Shown: positions 1 through 10,662, counted from the stretch's first letter. The stretch is DNA of 64,000 nucleotides from Agarophyton chilense (GCA_030374765.1 JARGXX010000095.1:2356001-2420000); one strand, 5' to 3'. Made by a program: numbers and translations. Notes: generated from the letters alone by a model not told the origin.

Positions 1-448
1 CTTTTCCCTGGTCGAATAACATCCGGTTCGGCAGTCTATTGTATATAGCTTCCCAACATAAAAGAATCTGCCGCCAGATGGACTTCGTGGCTAAATTACG
101 GAGAAAGCACGCAGCAGAGAAACAAGTACCTTTGTCTACTATTTGTAGGACAGATTTTCTATCCAAATACATGATATCTAGAAAGATCTTCTCATTGAAG
201 CGAATTTTCTCGGCACCAAATGCATCTCTGAAGCGAATTGAAGCGTTCTAAATCCTTTGACAGAGATTGCATCTCTCTGTCGTTTCTTGGAGAATAGACA
301 AAGATTCTTGTGTTGCTTCTTCCGGACGGGCTCTTTTCGTTAGGTTGAACAGTTTCTCAGCAGAAGTGTGAAAGAACTGCTTGTGTGGCCTCATGAGTTC
401 GGCATTAAAGAAAAAAGTGCAGTTCTGAAGAGCTGCTTCATCAAACAC
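1..448 (-). pseudogene. Ty1/copia integrase fragment (CoDi/GalEa-like), cut by window edge
   Basis: Reading the minus strand from about 448 to 1 gives the zinc-binding end of a copia integrase (HTSAEKLFNLTKRARP, then ERCNLCQR). An in-frame stop follows, and then the start of the catalytic core: a FLDIMYLD stretch with the first catalytic Asp and an LPNRMLFDQG stretch with the second. The protein would continue beyond base 1. It was probably one pol frame and is now broken. It cannot belong to the copia element at 698-6922, which has its own integrase, and its wording resembles the CoDi/GalEa branch of copia elements. The family call is fairly safe; the branch is tentative. Confidence 0.6.
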
Positions 449-697
449 ATGACCACTTCTGGCTCTGCGCAGAAAAGTGGAACATTCATCGATGTACTGT
501 TCGGATCCATCATCATGGCGAATGCGTAGTCGTTTGGTTCAGCAATTCGAAACTGTATCCGCAATCAAGTATTCTTTATCCAGGACGTCCATCTTAAAAT
601 AATCATTATTTAAAAAATTTCCTTAAAAGTATTCTACTCATAACATCTTGTTATCCATTACAGTACCAACAATACTTAATGAGAGTCTATGAGTGTA
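449..697. other. AT-rich spacer, no gene seen
   Basis: No convincing coding stretch, hairpin or repeat is visible here. It separates the integrase remnant from the left LTR of the copia element. The last five bases, GTGTA, pair with GTGTC after the right LTR and look like a target-site duplication with one mismatch. Confidence 0.5.
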
Positions 698-881
698 TGT
701 TGGGATTAAAGCGCTGGAGGCTCTCCCTGCCTTCGCCTGGCTAACGATGGGTGTCACCACCGCCGGCGGCCGTGCAGTTTACTTGTTTCAGTGCAAGCTA
801 TGATGCACGGCGCAGCGTACAATTAATGATGATTTTGTCGTGCTGCACATCCGCCTTGCATGAGGCACACGTATATTAACA
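698..881 (-). repeat. Copia-1 left (3') LTR
   Basis: This 184-bp repeat begins TGTTGGG and ends ATATTAACA, so it has TGTT/AACA inverted ends. It aligns along its whole length with 6739-6922, sharing blocks such as ATGGGTGTCACCACCG and TCAGTGCAAGCTA. The two copies are clearly diverged, which fits the decay of the polyprotein. The purine-rich minus-strand stretch GGAGGGACGG just beyond 881 is in the right place for a polypurine tract. Confidence 0.75.
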
Positions 882-1626
882 CCGTCCCTCCAGACGAAGC
901 CCAAAAGCTTCAACATTCACCGCTTTGGAGATTACACTCAGGGTCAATCCAACAACAAGAAAAAAACAACCTAGACATCTCTTATCAAGAATTGCCTCTT
1001 TCCTGCACGGCATCTTTCATAAGTGAAAGGCGTGGTGATCGAAAATTCGTAGACACAACTGTGAAGGAAATGCCTCACGTAGCAGACACACATTGAAGCC
1101 TTTTCATTCACACCAGTAAAGTTCAAACCCAGAACACATATAAACTCTCTTGGGACAAAACTTAAGCGTTCTCTATGGGAAAAAGGAAAGGATTGTAAAG
1201 AAAAAAACCCAAATTCAAAAGAAAGCCAAAACAATTATTCCGGACAAAACCCTGTACTAAAAAAAGAACAAAAGGAACACAAAAGTTAGTGTAGTAATAG
1301 TTAGTAGTTTATACAATTGTTCATCAAAACGGGTCAAGTTTCATCAAGCCGATCATCCTTCTTACATCTTAAAAGGACGCCCATTTTGTCAGTATGTCAG
1401 CGATCTGTAGACTCCTGGGAATAAGTTCGAGTTCAACAACTCGTTTAAGGGATAACTCTCTCACATGGTGCATGTTAAATTCAATGTGCTTATTTCGACC
1501 CGATATATGCGGGTTTGTGGTCAAGTAAAATGCAGCCGAGCTGTTAGTCGGAACCGTAGTAGCGTCCTACCACAAGTCTTCGATCCAAGGCTGGTGGTGT
1601 GCAAACTCCCAAAAGAGTTTTCTAAA
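882..1626. other. Copia-1 3' untranslated region, no gene seen
   Basis: This lies between the RNase H stop and the 3' LTR of copia-1. Short open frames occur on both strands, but none resembles a known protein. The base composition is AT-rich with A-runs around 1200-1290. Confidence 0.4.
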
Positions 1627-2646
1627 TCAAGTCACGTCCTTTACACGTGTAGAAAGCGGGACACATTTCACTTTCGTTGACGAGAGAACAATCACAGTTT
1701 GTCGCTTAGACTTCCACAAAATTGGTGCGTCGTTGAGGACGATTACGTACCCAGATGTAAATCTCCTTTTGTTAATACATCCCCCCCCCCAATCGGCGTC
1801 AGAGAACGAACGAAGAGAAGCGGGGGAAATCGAATGACCAGATGGTAAGTGAAATCCATGGTTAATAGGACCCCCCAAGTATCTGAAAACTTGTTTCAAT
1901 AGAGAGTATTGTCTTTCACAAGGGTTGCATAAATGTTTTGAAAGAGCCGAAACCGGATAAGAAAGATCCGGGCGAGTAGGTACCGCTATGTAGCGAAGTC
2001 CACTAATTCTAGAGCGATAGTTCGCATAATCGCTTGCGGATAGTTTTTTCTCGTTCTCTTTGGTCGGTAGAAAATCTGCTGCAGTTGGTAGAGGTGAGCC
2101 AACTGGCTTGGATTCCTGCACGCTAAACGTCTTGAGCAGTTGCAGAGCGTATCCGCAATGTGTAACCTTGGTGGCGAGTGGATAGCGTTGTATGCTCCAT
2201 CCGATGAATGACTCGAGTTCTCCATACAATTTGAAACCGAAGGTTGCAGAAAGTTTTTCTTTGAAGTTACTAATAAGCTCAGAACTGTTTGAGGCGACCC
2301 CACAATCGTCAACGATAAGAGCCAAGATAACGAAACTTTCTTGTTTTCGGAAAATGAATACTCTAGAGTCCAATGCAAATGTCATAAAAGTCATTGAAAA
2401 AACGGTCTCCGAGAAGAGAGAGCACCATACCATGCCAGATTGTACTGCTCCATACCAAAATTTGAGCAGTCTACTTACGTCATCTTGCTTTTCGAGTATT
2501 CCAGACGAGTTTGTTGGCGGTTCCATGATAAATGGTATATCCAGTTGGCCGTTAAAGTAGACTTTTGAAGTGTTTACGCGTTCTACAACAAGATAGCTTG
2601 CAGCGGCAAATACAAGGAGAATTTGGAGGGCTGCATGACAGGCCAC
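1627..2646 (-). pseudogene. Copia-1 reverse transcriptase C-terminus and RNase H
   Basis: The open frame of about 339 codons holds the second half of a copia reverse transcriptase and the RNase H domain. Recognisable parts are the active-site strand read as ALIVDDCGVAS (the YVDD motif), the connection stretch GLRYIAVPTRPDLSYPVSAL, and the RNase H motif SDADWGGG followed by KRRFTSGYVIVL and SSTKVKCVPLS, where SSTEAEYVALS is usual. The start codon reported for the frame is not meaningful, because this is an internal part of a polyprotein. The upstream RT half is missing or unreadable between about 2650 and 2850. Confidence 0.75.
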
Positions 2647-2853
2647 AGGAGCGTGTGTGTTTAAAGGATCAAAATCAACGAACGTCTTCTGCTTTTATCC
2701 ACACAGACAGCAGCGTGCCTTCTTCAGAAATTTCTTTCCGATCGCATCGAGCATCTTCCCCTTGAATACAAAGTGTAGGAAACTGGCTTAAACCAAGATT
2801 CTCGTGGAACTCATTTACATGTTTTCCGATGGATGATTTCATTTATTTCAAGA

Positions 2854-3243
2854 TCAATGGCTTGGCGTTAGGCGGCATCCGTGCAGGCTTCCTTTGAAAC
2901 TGCCCGGGACCAAAAGTTCGTCCAGAGTTTCCTTTAAGACCCAAAAGTTGGGGAAGTAGTCTGTCATGGTGGTGAATGCCTTTATCAAATGTTCTTCTAT
3001 GTTTCGACCGTCCAATACATTTTCAAAAGGTTCTATTTCCTCTATCTCTTTTTGTGTTGTTTGCTCTTTCAGAAGAGTAGCTGTACTGGGAAGTTGGGGG
3101 GAGTCGATGGCTTGGAAATCCAAGCTGCGAAAAGTGATAATCGAGTTCTTCTCCGGGATAAACTCACGAAGAAGTGTTGTTTCACTTTGCATTCCGACAA
3201 AGTACACAAATATGAAACGTGAGAGAAACTTTTTGATTGTCAC
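2854..3243 (-). pseudogene. Copia-1 integrase C-terminal and linker region
   Basis: The frame begins with a stretch like KFLSRFIFVYFVGMQSETTL, which matches the post-core part of copia integrases where a conserved Phe-Val-Gly precedes the residues before a 'RDVVF' strand (here ITFRSLDF). It then becomes an acidic linker (KEIEEIEPFENV) and runs into the N-terminal part of the RT. It lies between the integrase core and the RT on the same strand, as expected for copia order. Frameshifts separate it from both neighbours. Confidence 0.6.
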
Positions 3244-3299
3244 TGTCCTAGAGCAGTTAACGAAAGCATAACCAGGCTGGCCAAACTCAGGAGTTTGGG

Positions 3300-3994
3300 G
3301 GAAATCGATTATGCTTGTTGGGTCTCGGGTCTCACTAGAGCTTTGAAATTCTTTCCTGTTCTCGCCGAGAAGGTGCTCGATTTCGCAGCCAGTTCGTGTG
3401 GTTCATGGAATCTGCCGAGAAGGCTTTCGGTATCTTGCTTGCGAATAGGAGCACGCGAGTCCTGGTCCAATGTTTTTGAATGAGTATTTCGGCTGCACCC
3501 TTGCTTTCAAAGGCATATGAGGGGGATTAGTCCAGATTGATGCCATTTTTGAGGCAAAGCGTTCCAATTCTTCACTCGTGTTCGCCTTCCCCGTCAAGGC
3601 GAACATTTTTCGAGCAAAAGAAGTTGTCAAGCTCCAGCCCTGATCGGCGTTTGTATCATTCTTTTTGCTTGGAAATAGTGTGACCGTTCTTTTCGTTCTT
3701 GAAAGATACGTCAGACTTAGATGTGCATGCGTCGAGGATTGCGATCGCATAGATTGCCCCTGATAAGGAAAGCGAAATCTTTTCAAATACATCTAGGTGT
3801 ATCAGATCCAATGGGTTGGATGTAATCACGGAATTTGGTCTAGAAACGAGTGGGTTTCGCTTCATCTTACCGGTTAGAAAAGGAATGCAAGTTAGAGACT
3901 CGAGGATAGATCGTTGAAATGTGGAACAGACCCGAGAGCCCTTAAAAGATTTCGCTATCTTGTAGGGTGCAGGTGACCAGTGCGTTAATGCCAT
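3300..3994 (-). pseudogene. Copia-1 integrase catalytic core
   Basis: Two overlapping minus frames carry the pieces. The upstream one has FLTGKMKRNPLVSRP followed by LDLIHLDVFEKISLSLSGA, the classic copia 'LELIHSDVCGP' strand with the first catalytic Asp, and then an IAILDACTSKS strand. The other frame continues as KKNDTNADQGWSLTTSFARK, which has lost clear catalytic positions. The zinc-binding HHCC part would lie around 3990-4200 but is not readable. This is a frameshifted integrase remnant in correct order within copia-1. Confidence 0.65.
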
Positions 3995-4403
3995 CCCAAA
4001 GCAAGTTACTGTTTGGTGTTGCTAGAATTGATCACCATTGCCTGTTTGTCCTTTTCATAGACAGTGAGGTTCGTAGTGATGAGCCCTTTGTGAATTTCTA
4101 TCTCCCAGATGACTTCGAACTTTCGATGGCGGTCCATGATGAAGAATCCGTCATCTGGTCATAGTGTAGAGGTGTATAACACCATAAAGTTCACGCTAAG
4201 GAAACGAACAGATAGTATCTTGGCTTCGAAAGCTGGTGCTTGGTAGGCTTCAATGCCTGTCCCATTGTTAACAGGTATCCATACGTGGCCTTGCCTGACA
4301 AGAAGAGCAGTGCCGGAGGGGGCTGGTTCGAGCTCAATATCTATGGGCTCTTAGCGGATAAAAAACTTTCGCGAATGGAAGAAGTTGTGGGTAACGCCAG
4401 AGT

Positions 4404-5501
4404 CTATTTAGGCCAAATTGACTTTATTTTGGGACAGTAACGAAATGTTGCTCTTGTATTCTTCCACATTGCTGTTGTATTTAGATGAAGGCAGAGTATT
4501 ATCATCGCTTTGCAACACGTACGATCGGAGGTTGAAGTTTTTACCTCCATTTCCATCCCCGCTTGGTGCAAAGCATGAATTTTAGTGAGATTGACGATTC
4601 TCACATTGGTTGTATTGTGGTTGGTACTGCGAGTTACCGCTACCACCATCATTGGAACGATTTTGTTAACGGCCAGATTTTCGCGAAGCATATTTGTCGT
4701 TGGAATATTATCACCTGCATTTGTAGCAGTTTCGAGCGTAGTGACCACGTCGGCCGCGGTAGTAGCAGTTGATGTCGCCGCAATCCCTGTTGGAAGATGA
4801 TTTGATCCGCCAAGTACGTCGTCTCCGTCAATTCCTTCTTTCCTTGTTTGCCTTAGGTTGTGTTGACGATGAGGGAGTAAAGGTGCAAGATTGGTGCGGG
4901 AGTTCAGGTTTTTACGGCGAGCCACTTCGGCTTCGACAGCATATTCGATGGAGTCAAAGCCGGCGCCATTGAAGTTGGACATCATGGCCGAAGGGGTGAA
5001 AGAGTTGGGAAGACTTCGGATGAGCTTTTACACTTTTTCTTTGTCCGAAGGCTCTTCGTCAAAGGTTTCAAGTTCCCCAACCATTTTAAGGAACTTAGAC
5101 ATATTCTTGTTCCAGTATTCATTGTCTTTGAAAACGAGAGTGTCCAGTCGAGGACGGGTGTTCTATACAGCGTGTGCATTAGGTGTGATGTACACTCGCA
5201 GCAATTCATCCCAAAGGTCCTTGGCAGTTTTTTCGTCGTCGTCTACAAAGGAACGCAAGAGAGCAAGGGCGGAGTCACCGAAGCATAATATGATGGTACT
5301 CTTCGTTTTCACGGACTTCTAGAACCAAGAGCTCTTTGCACGGTTATTGAGATTGAGTCCTTCGGGGGCGAGAATCCAAACCGCTGAGAAAAGCGCCGTC
5401 TCGGCGAAGATATGCTAGTAGACGATGGCGCCATAGAATGTAGTCGGTGGGCACCTTGAGCTTGGGGTTTCGCCAAGGAGACCCTCTTGAAAACCCGACA
5501 T
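4404..5501 (-). pseudogene. Copia-1 gag remnant
   Basis: The minus strand has a possible ATG at 5501-5499. It is followed, after a change of frame, by PKLKVPTDYILWRHRLLAYL, which resembles the N-terminal 'nYxxWkxxxxxyL' region of copia gag. Further pieces (5209-4982 and 4985-4404) read as the helical capsid-like part (WTLSFSKTMNT, then PKSSQLFHP and FNGAGFDSIEYAVEAE) and an Asn/Thr-rich tail where a zinc knuckle would be expected. Several frameshifts are present. The neighbouring integrase and RT on the same strand support the call. Confidence 0.55.
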
Positions 5502-5527
5502 TGTTAGGAGACGGGTATAAAAGATTT

Positions 5528-5627
5528 ACCTACTTAAGCGAGAAAAGAGTTCGCAAGGGCAACCTTCTTCAGCGAGAAGGGAGTCCGCTAAATCAACCTG
5601 CTTGAGCGAGAAAGGAGTCTGCGACTT
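5528..5627. repeat. 34-bp tandem repeat, three degenerate copies
   Basis: Units start at 5528, 5562 and 5596. Each contains a core like AGCGAGAAAGGAGTCCGC and begins ACCT. The copies differ at several positions. They lie in the leader of copia-1, between the primer site and gag. Their role is unknown; packaging or dimerisation signals are one possibility. Confidence 0.7.
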
Positions 5628-6301
5628 ATTTTGTAGGAACATTTTCTTCTTCTTGTTTGATTTCAATTTCGCTCGTGTCCTACGGGTAGAGGGAGTAATT
5701 AAAACTTACGGTGATTCTAGCCCAACCCATGGAGCTAGTCGATCGATGCAGTGCAGGTCCCCGCAATTAAACAGCTTATCTCACACCACAAAGACCGGAC
5801 CTTTGAAACTCTTTCTCTCTATGATTGTTTGTGACTGAGACTGAACCATGACACACCCTGTCACCGAAGGTCCGCATAGCACACCCTAACAGGGCTAGAT
5901 ATTTAGTGTGCTGCATCCCAAGCGGATTATTTCGAGTTCCCAATCGATTTTCGAACCGGTTTTAAGTATAAAAGTCCCAAACTACCATCCAAGTCCAAGC
6001 TGCTTCAGGTACCCTTTTTGATTATGTGAATATCCGAATGATGTTACATCATTTTCTTTTTTGTAATCTCCTATCAGCATGCTGGTCACAGAGACACTTA
6101 AAAAGGTCAGGTGCCTCTTCCCACCACCTCTGATTTATAACTCCTCGCAGCTTCCCGGCGAGATTGATGGACATCATTCTCAACCTTCGAATGTAGGGAA
6201 CATCTAGAACTGTAAGGACGGGGAGGTATTTTTTTATTGAATTCATCTCTCTCTCTCGAGAGAAGACTTTAGATCCTAAAGACTCCGAGAGCCCCAAGTG
6301 G

Positions 6302-6660
6302 TCAAATCGCGAAGCCAAAAAGGCAAAATACGAAGAGGCGCAGAGACGCAAGACGAGGATACGAGGCGCGAAGGCAAAAATATAGTAAACTAGGCGCAAG
6401 GCGAAGAACTGAAAAGCAGAGACGAGGCGCAAGCCAAAAAACTGATGCGCGGAGGCGAGACGCAAGCCGAGGAATTGAAGCACAACGGCGAGATCCAAGG
6501 CGAAAAACAGATGGGCGGAGGCGCGGCACAAGCCGAGGAAGCAAGGTGCATGCGCGAAGCTCAAGCTCATGAATCTAGGCGAGAAGTCGAAGCACAATCT
6601 GAGCAGGCAAGACGCGAAGGCGAGGTGGATGGAACCAGGCGCAAAGGCTAAAACGGAAAA
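6302..6660 (+). pseudogene. Decayed charged coiled-coil coding stretch inside copia-1 leader
   Basis: The plus strand reads as Arg/Lys/Glu/Ala/Gln repeats, for example REAKKAKYEEAQRRK from about 6308. A second frame, from 6445, reads QAEELKHNGEIQGEK and EAQAHESRREVEAQSEQARR. The DNA shows an imperfect period built on GAGGCGCAAGCCGAGGAA. This looks like a long helix-forming repeat broken by frameshifts and lying antisense to the retrotransposon. It could be a captured host gene fragment or a repeat that arose in the leader. The minus strand over the same bases is open (6801-6049), but it translates into Leu/Phe/Ala repeats that look like the shadow of the plus reading. Confidence 0.4.
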
Positions 6661-6720
6661 AGCTAGCCGCACAGGTTGAAGGTCAAGAGAGCACCAAGGG
6701 ACGCTGAAGTACTGCGCAGA

Positions 6721-6738
6721 CCTAGGCAAATGATACCA
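6721..6738 (-). promoter_or_regulatory. Copia-1 primer-binding site
   Basis: Directly inside the right (5') LTR the minus strand reads TGGTATCATTTG. The first eight bases match the primer site for initiator methionine tRNA, the commonest primer of copia elements. The match then decays, as does the rest of the element. Confidence 0.65.
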
Positions 6739-6922
6739 TGTTGTTATTGGAGAGCTGGAGTCTCTTTTTGCCTTCGCGTGCCTGAGAATGGGTGTCACCA
6801 CCGTCAGTGGCAGTGCATGATATTTGTGTCAGTGCAAGCTACGGAGCATGGCGCAGCCTACAAGTCATGGTGGGTGTGTCTTGCCGCACCTTCACCCTGC
6901 ATGAGGCGCACAGATATTAACA
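6739..6922 (-). repeat. Copia-1 right (5') LTR
   Basis: This 184-bp copy matches 698-881, begins TGTTGTT and ends GATATTAACA. It is followed by GTGTC, the partner of GTGTA before the left LTR. Confidence 0.75.
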
Positions 6923-8427
6923 GTGTCGTTTATCGGCTTTGATACGTTTCAATCATTCGATTCCATATGCATTCTGAATTCTACACCCTGTTTCCATGTG
7001 AAAAGTACCAAACCTAACAGCTGAATTATTCTTGATCAAGAAGCAGGTTTTTGTGTGATGTGTCTATTTGTGACGGCATACGTATAAAGTTGTGAAATAA
7101 TCCTGTGCTGGCGGATGTTCTTCATGTCATGTTGTGTGCACCTGGTCGGTTGTGCGACAGCAAAACGGGTTAACTTGAAGTTTGTGAGTGATCAAGTTTT
7201 CTGGATTTGTTGTTTAAAATGAATGCAATATGGTTCAATTTCTGAATTGGACACACCTGGGAATTCTGGTTCGGTACAATTTTTTTTCAAGATGATCAAG
7301 AGCTTCAATATAGATGCGTTTGTCTCAAGAAATAATTATTAAGGTGCTTGATTTGAAAAAGCAAGCATTGGAAGTCAGTGTGGTCATTCTGTGTCCATAA
7401 TTATGCGGTGTATTTGTTCTCTAGGGATGTGATGGTCGTTGAAATCATTGATGGCGTTTGTATAGAGTTCGTGGATGATTGGATCCCTGCGGATGTCTCT
7501 TGCTATGCGACGGGCGAGTCGTGCGTCTGGATCCGCCGTGGTGGGTGTCTATTTGGTATCTTTTGTGTTAGTGATATTGTGTCTGTAGGGTGGGGTTTTG
7601 TTGAAGTTGTGTGAGGCCCATAAACTGTGGGAGATAGCGCTTTCTGAGCTTTCCTTGGTGCTTCTCGTCGTCATGCGAAGTTCAACGTTTCCACTGTAAT
7701 GCTGTTTGACAAAACAAACAGAAATCGTTTATGAATACAGTGGGACAAGGGAATCCCATCATCGTTATCCTCGACTTGAGGAAAAACTACGATGTTCTCG
7801 CTCGAAACTGAGCGACAAACTCTTTAGCTCACAGTCGTCACAAACAGCACAGAGAACAAATATTTCCATGCGCCTTTCTATTTTGCAAGTGGATCGGCCC
7901 AAATCCCAAATTTGACCACCTGCACAGTCTGGCACAACAATATCTACGACGAGTACCTTAATGGCTCTTGCAAAAAAACATGCAGTTCTCCGCGGACCAG
8001 GCAAGAAACAAAAGCGTGGGGATCAAAGCTCGCAGCAGTTTGCACTTTCACAATGTCCAAATCCCCCAACGCGCCGTGGATTGTGTCAACATGAACAGTA
8101 ACCTTTCCCTCTCCTTTCCGCAGCGGATCGAATTCACAATATGAACTACAATGCAGCTTTTGATGCAAAATGTTTTCGACTGTTTCGGGGAAAACTAGGG
8201 CGTCAGGGATGGAAGAAAAAGTTATCGCGTTCAATGCGAAGGGTATAGATCCCGGGAGCAGGGCCGAATTCTGGTCTCCAGAAATCTCGCGTGTTGCATC
8301 TGACAGGCAACACACTGTTGGAACTTCCAACCCGCTTCCCTTAATATGCTACACACAAATAACCGTTTTCAAAAACTTGCCAAGCATCAACAAACGGCAG
8401 TTCGATCAATCATCAGGTCGCACAAAA
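6923..8427. other. Intergenic, no gene supported
   Basis: The region between copia-1 and the ARID gene is AT-rich to about 7380. It holds only short frames, the longer ones being 7378-7614 on plus and 8330-7944 on minus. The minus frame (128 codons, containing VTVHVDTIHGALGDLDIVKVQ) reads rather like protein, but it lacks an ATG and I recognise no family. It could be an exon or a remnant. No clear AATAAA for the ARID gene is visible on the minus strand here. Confidence 0.4.
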
Positions 8428-10662
8428 TCAGTCATGCGTAAGTTCGAATAAAATTGAAGCCACCGTATCGGCCGCAGGAGATGGGTTCAACGCGAGCTCA
8501 ACCAGTCGCGACTCGTAGTACATCAAGACCGATCTGTTGTTCGGAGCCTCAGCCAAGTTCAACAACGTCAAAGCAGCCCGCGGGGCCAATTCGGCGTCTG
8601 AAAGCATGCCAACCAGGCGCTCCAGCGCTCGAGGCGTTCGCGCAATTCGGTCCCTGGCAGGCCAGTCAAACGCGCTGAAGTTGCACAACGCAGCCAGGCT
8701 GGCATTCACATAGCGTCGACTTCGTCCTCCCAACATGTCCACCAAGCGGGGCAACACGTCGTCAAAAGTAGAAACTATCGCTGCTTCGTTCCGCTCGGGG
8801 CTTGCCGCTAGACGAGCAAGAACCTCTCCGCAGTTCATAAACCTTGATTGCTCAGCGCCATCATTAAAAGGGTCCAACAGCTTGATGCATGTTGCCAGTA
8901 CAGCGCTTCCCGCTGAACCAGGAGACGCGTTTAGATACGGCGATACATTGATCCACATGTCCATTAGAGCCTCTCGCAAATTGGCGGGCACCTGCATGGT
9001 TTGAATCATGACAGCCGATATGTTTAGAATGGACACGGAATTTGCGAGAAAGATGGCGTTACGGTCGAAAAAGCTCATGTTTCTCAGAACGTTGGACGCG
9101 ACAACGGCACATTGCTCTCGGTCAACAGCAATCGGATCCGCAGTGTTGAAGAGATTACCATACTGCTGCAGCGTGGAAGTACGCAAGTGGTCCTCCCGCA
9201 TGCGCCGATGCGAAACCCCCACGCCAGGGCCCGTGTCAAAATAGCCCGCAGGCTGTACGTCCATGGCTGGAAGCGGAACGTCACGGGGCGCACAGGGGTC
9301 AAACTCCTCCATGCCAGCCTCAACCCCGAATGGTCGAGCGCGTACAATATCCTCCATGTGACGGTTGAGTACCTCATGGAGCGCATCGAGCACGCCGGGG
9401 AATTCCTGCGCTACGAAAATGTTGCGCAAGTCAAACGAGAGAGCATTGAGAGTTCCAAGGGCCCACGCAACGTCGTCGTGAATCGGGCTCCACAGCGCAG
9501 CCACGACCCGTTCTCGCTCTCCCGGCTGATTTGGCACGTATATGGCGTGCGGGGCGCTCTCGTTGACAAGCTGATCGTCGAGCAACTGTTCGTCATGGAC
9601 GGTGAGCGAGTGTTCGTCGAGCCCGGTGAGTCGAGAGCGTCTCGGGAACACGGGATACGAGTAAGGATCGTCCGAAACAGCGGCAGCGACAGCAGTGCTG
9701 GCGGCGACGGCGGCATAGCGACGCGGTCTGCTGCTCGGCTTCTGCAACGGGTGAACGGCAGCCGGGGCGGTAGGGGCCGGGGGCGGCGGGGGCGGGGACG
9801 GCGGGGACGGCGGCGGTGGCGGTGGCAGGGCAATCTGATGTCGGAACGGGTTAAAGGCCCTGCGCGAGCGGTCGACAGCGTAAAGCGGGGCAGCCTGGTG
9901 CGGTTCACGGTCCCAAACGTGCTTTTGCTCATACATGTAGAGCAACTTTTCATACTCGATGCGCAGAATGAAGGCAGCGGAGGTGCATGTTTTCGGGAGT
10001 TCGAGGGCCTGAGCAACCATCTTGAAGGCGCGTGTGCAGATAACTGCCTGCAAGCCGCCGCGCTCTAACACGGCCTTGTAGAGGCCGTAGAGGTCGAGCT
10101 CGGCGCCGCCGATGCGGCGCAACTTGAAGGGGCGGCCAATTTCGTTCATGAAGCGGTAGTGGTCGGTGATAAAGTCTGTGCGACGGTCGCCGGTGCGCGG
10201 CTGTGTGGCGGATGCCTTTGCCTGTAGTGTGATGCCGATGTCGACGGCGGCGCGCCGGTTGCGCGCAATGGCATCGTCGGTGAGCACATCGGGAACGGAG
10301 GATGAGGGGGAGAGCACGGGAAGCAGCTGGGACTGGTCAGATTGTTGACGCTGTTGGTTCGCTTGCTGCGAGTGCGTCGGGGTGGACGGAGCGGGTGGTA
10401 GCGGAGGCGGAAGGGGCGGCGTGGCGACGGCAGCAGCAGCGGCGTGTTGCGGAGCAGCGGCGTGTTGCGGAGCAGCAGCGTGTTGCGGAGCAGCAGCGTG
10501 TTGCGGAGCAGCAGCGAGTGCGAGTGCGAGTGCGGGCTTGCCACGGGCGGGCGACGACGGGGCTGGCTCTGCCGCGACGACGGCGACACCAACAACAGCG
10601 GCAGCAGGCGGCGACGGCGACGGCGACGGCGACGTGGACGCGGACGTAAGCGCGGCGCTCAT
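8428..10662 (-). CDS. ARID-domain protein, likely SWI/SNF-type chromatin remodelling subunit
   Basis: The frame gives 744 residues from the first ATG (10662); upstream in-frame codons offer only a GTG. Residues 1-130 are low-complexity Ala/Pro/Ser/Gln with an AAPQHA repeat. Residues about 160-255 form an ARID DNA-binding domain (RTDFITDHYRFM, then GAELDLYGLYKAVLERGGLQAV, then a LRIEYEKLLYMYEQ helix). A proline run follows near 280-310. The C-terminal half (about 370-744) reads as helical armadillo-like repeats, including SPIHDDVAWALGTLNALSFD, which resembles the C-terminal region of ARID1/ARID2/Swi1-type proteins. In that family the ARID protein targets a nucleosome remodeller to DNA in the nucleus. 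The gene is divergent from the metallothionein 546 bp away and no intron is evident. An exact subunit assignment is not possible by eye. Confidence 0.75.
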   Translation of the reverse strand: MSAALTSASTSPSPSPSPPAAAVVGVAVVAAEPAPSSPARGKPALALALAAAPQHAAAPQHAAAPQHAAAPQHAAAAAVATPPLPPPLPPAPSTPTHSQQANQQRQQSDQSQLLPVLSPSSSVPDVLTDDAIARNRRAAVDIGITLQAKASATQPRTGDRRTDFITDHYRFMNEIGRPFKLRRIGGAELDLYGLYKAVLERGGLQAVICTRAFKMVAQALELPKTCTSAAFILRIEYEKLLYMYEQKHVWDREPHQAAPLYAVDRSRRAFNPFRHQIALPPPPPPSPPSPPPPPPAPTAPAAVHPLQKPSSRPRRYAAVAASTAVAAAVSDDPYSYPVFPRRSRLTGLDEHSLTVHDEQLLDDQLVNESAPHAIYVPNQPGERERVVAALWSPIHDDVAWALGTLNALSFDLRNIFVAQEFPGVLDALHEVLNRHMEDIVRARPFGVEAGMEEFDPCAPRDVPLPAMDVQPAGYFDTGPGVGVSHRRMREDHLRTSTLQQYGNLFNTADPIAVDREQCAVVASNVLRNMSFFDRNAIFLANSVSILNISAVMIQTMQVPANLREALMDMWINVSPYLNASPGSAGSAVLATCIKLLDPFNDGAEQSRFMNCGEVLARLAASPERNEAAIVSTFDDVLPRLVDMLGGRSRRYVNASLAALCNFSAFDWPARDRIARTPRALERLVGMLSDAELAPRAALTLLNLAEAPNNRSVLMYYESRLVELALNPSPAADTVASILFELTHD
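10441..10512 (-). repeat. 18-bp tandem repeat inside the ARID gene
   Basis: Four copies of an 18-bp unit (plus strand GCGTGTTGCGGAGCAGC with one variable base) encode four copies of AAPQHA on the minus strand, near residues 50-75 of the ARID protein. The frame is kept because the period is a multiple of three, so copy number could vary without breaking the protein. Confidence 0.9.

Larger units (their letters stand above)
698..6922 (-). mobile_element. Copia-1: complete, decayed Ty1/copia LTR retrotransposon
   Basis: Two 184-bp direct repeats that begin TGTTG and end TTAACA bound a minus-strand copia polyprotein in the order gag (about 5501-4404), integrase (about 3994-3300), linker (3243-2854), then reverse transcriptase and RNase H (2646-1627). 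Just inside the right LTR the minus strand reads TGGTATCA, which matches the start of the usual initiator-Met-tRNA primer site. The flanks are GTGTA and GTGTC, a 5-bp target duplication with one change. Every domain carries stops or frameshifts, so the element is old and cannot move by itself. Confidence 0.8.

Noticed and set aside
6049-6801. 250-codon minus frame with Leu/Phe/Ala repeats
   Set aside because: The plus strand of the same bases gives a sensible charged helix repeat. The minus reading is its complement and has no natural domain texture.
9112-10068. 318-codon plus frame opposite the ARID gene
   Set aside because: It is the antisense shadow of a GC-rich real gene and contains no recognisable motif.
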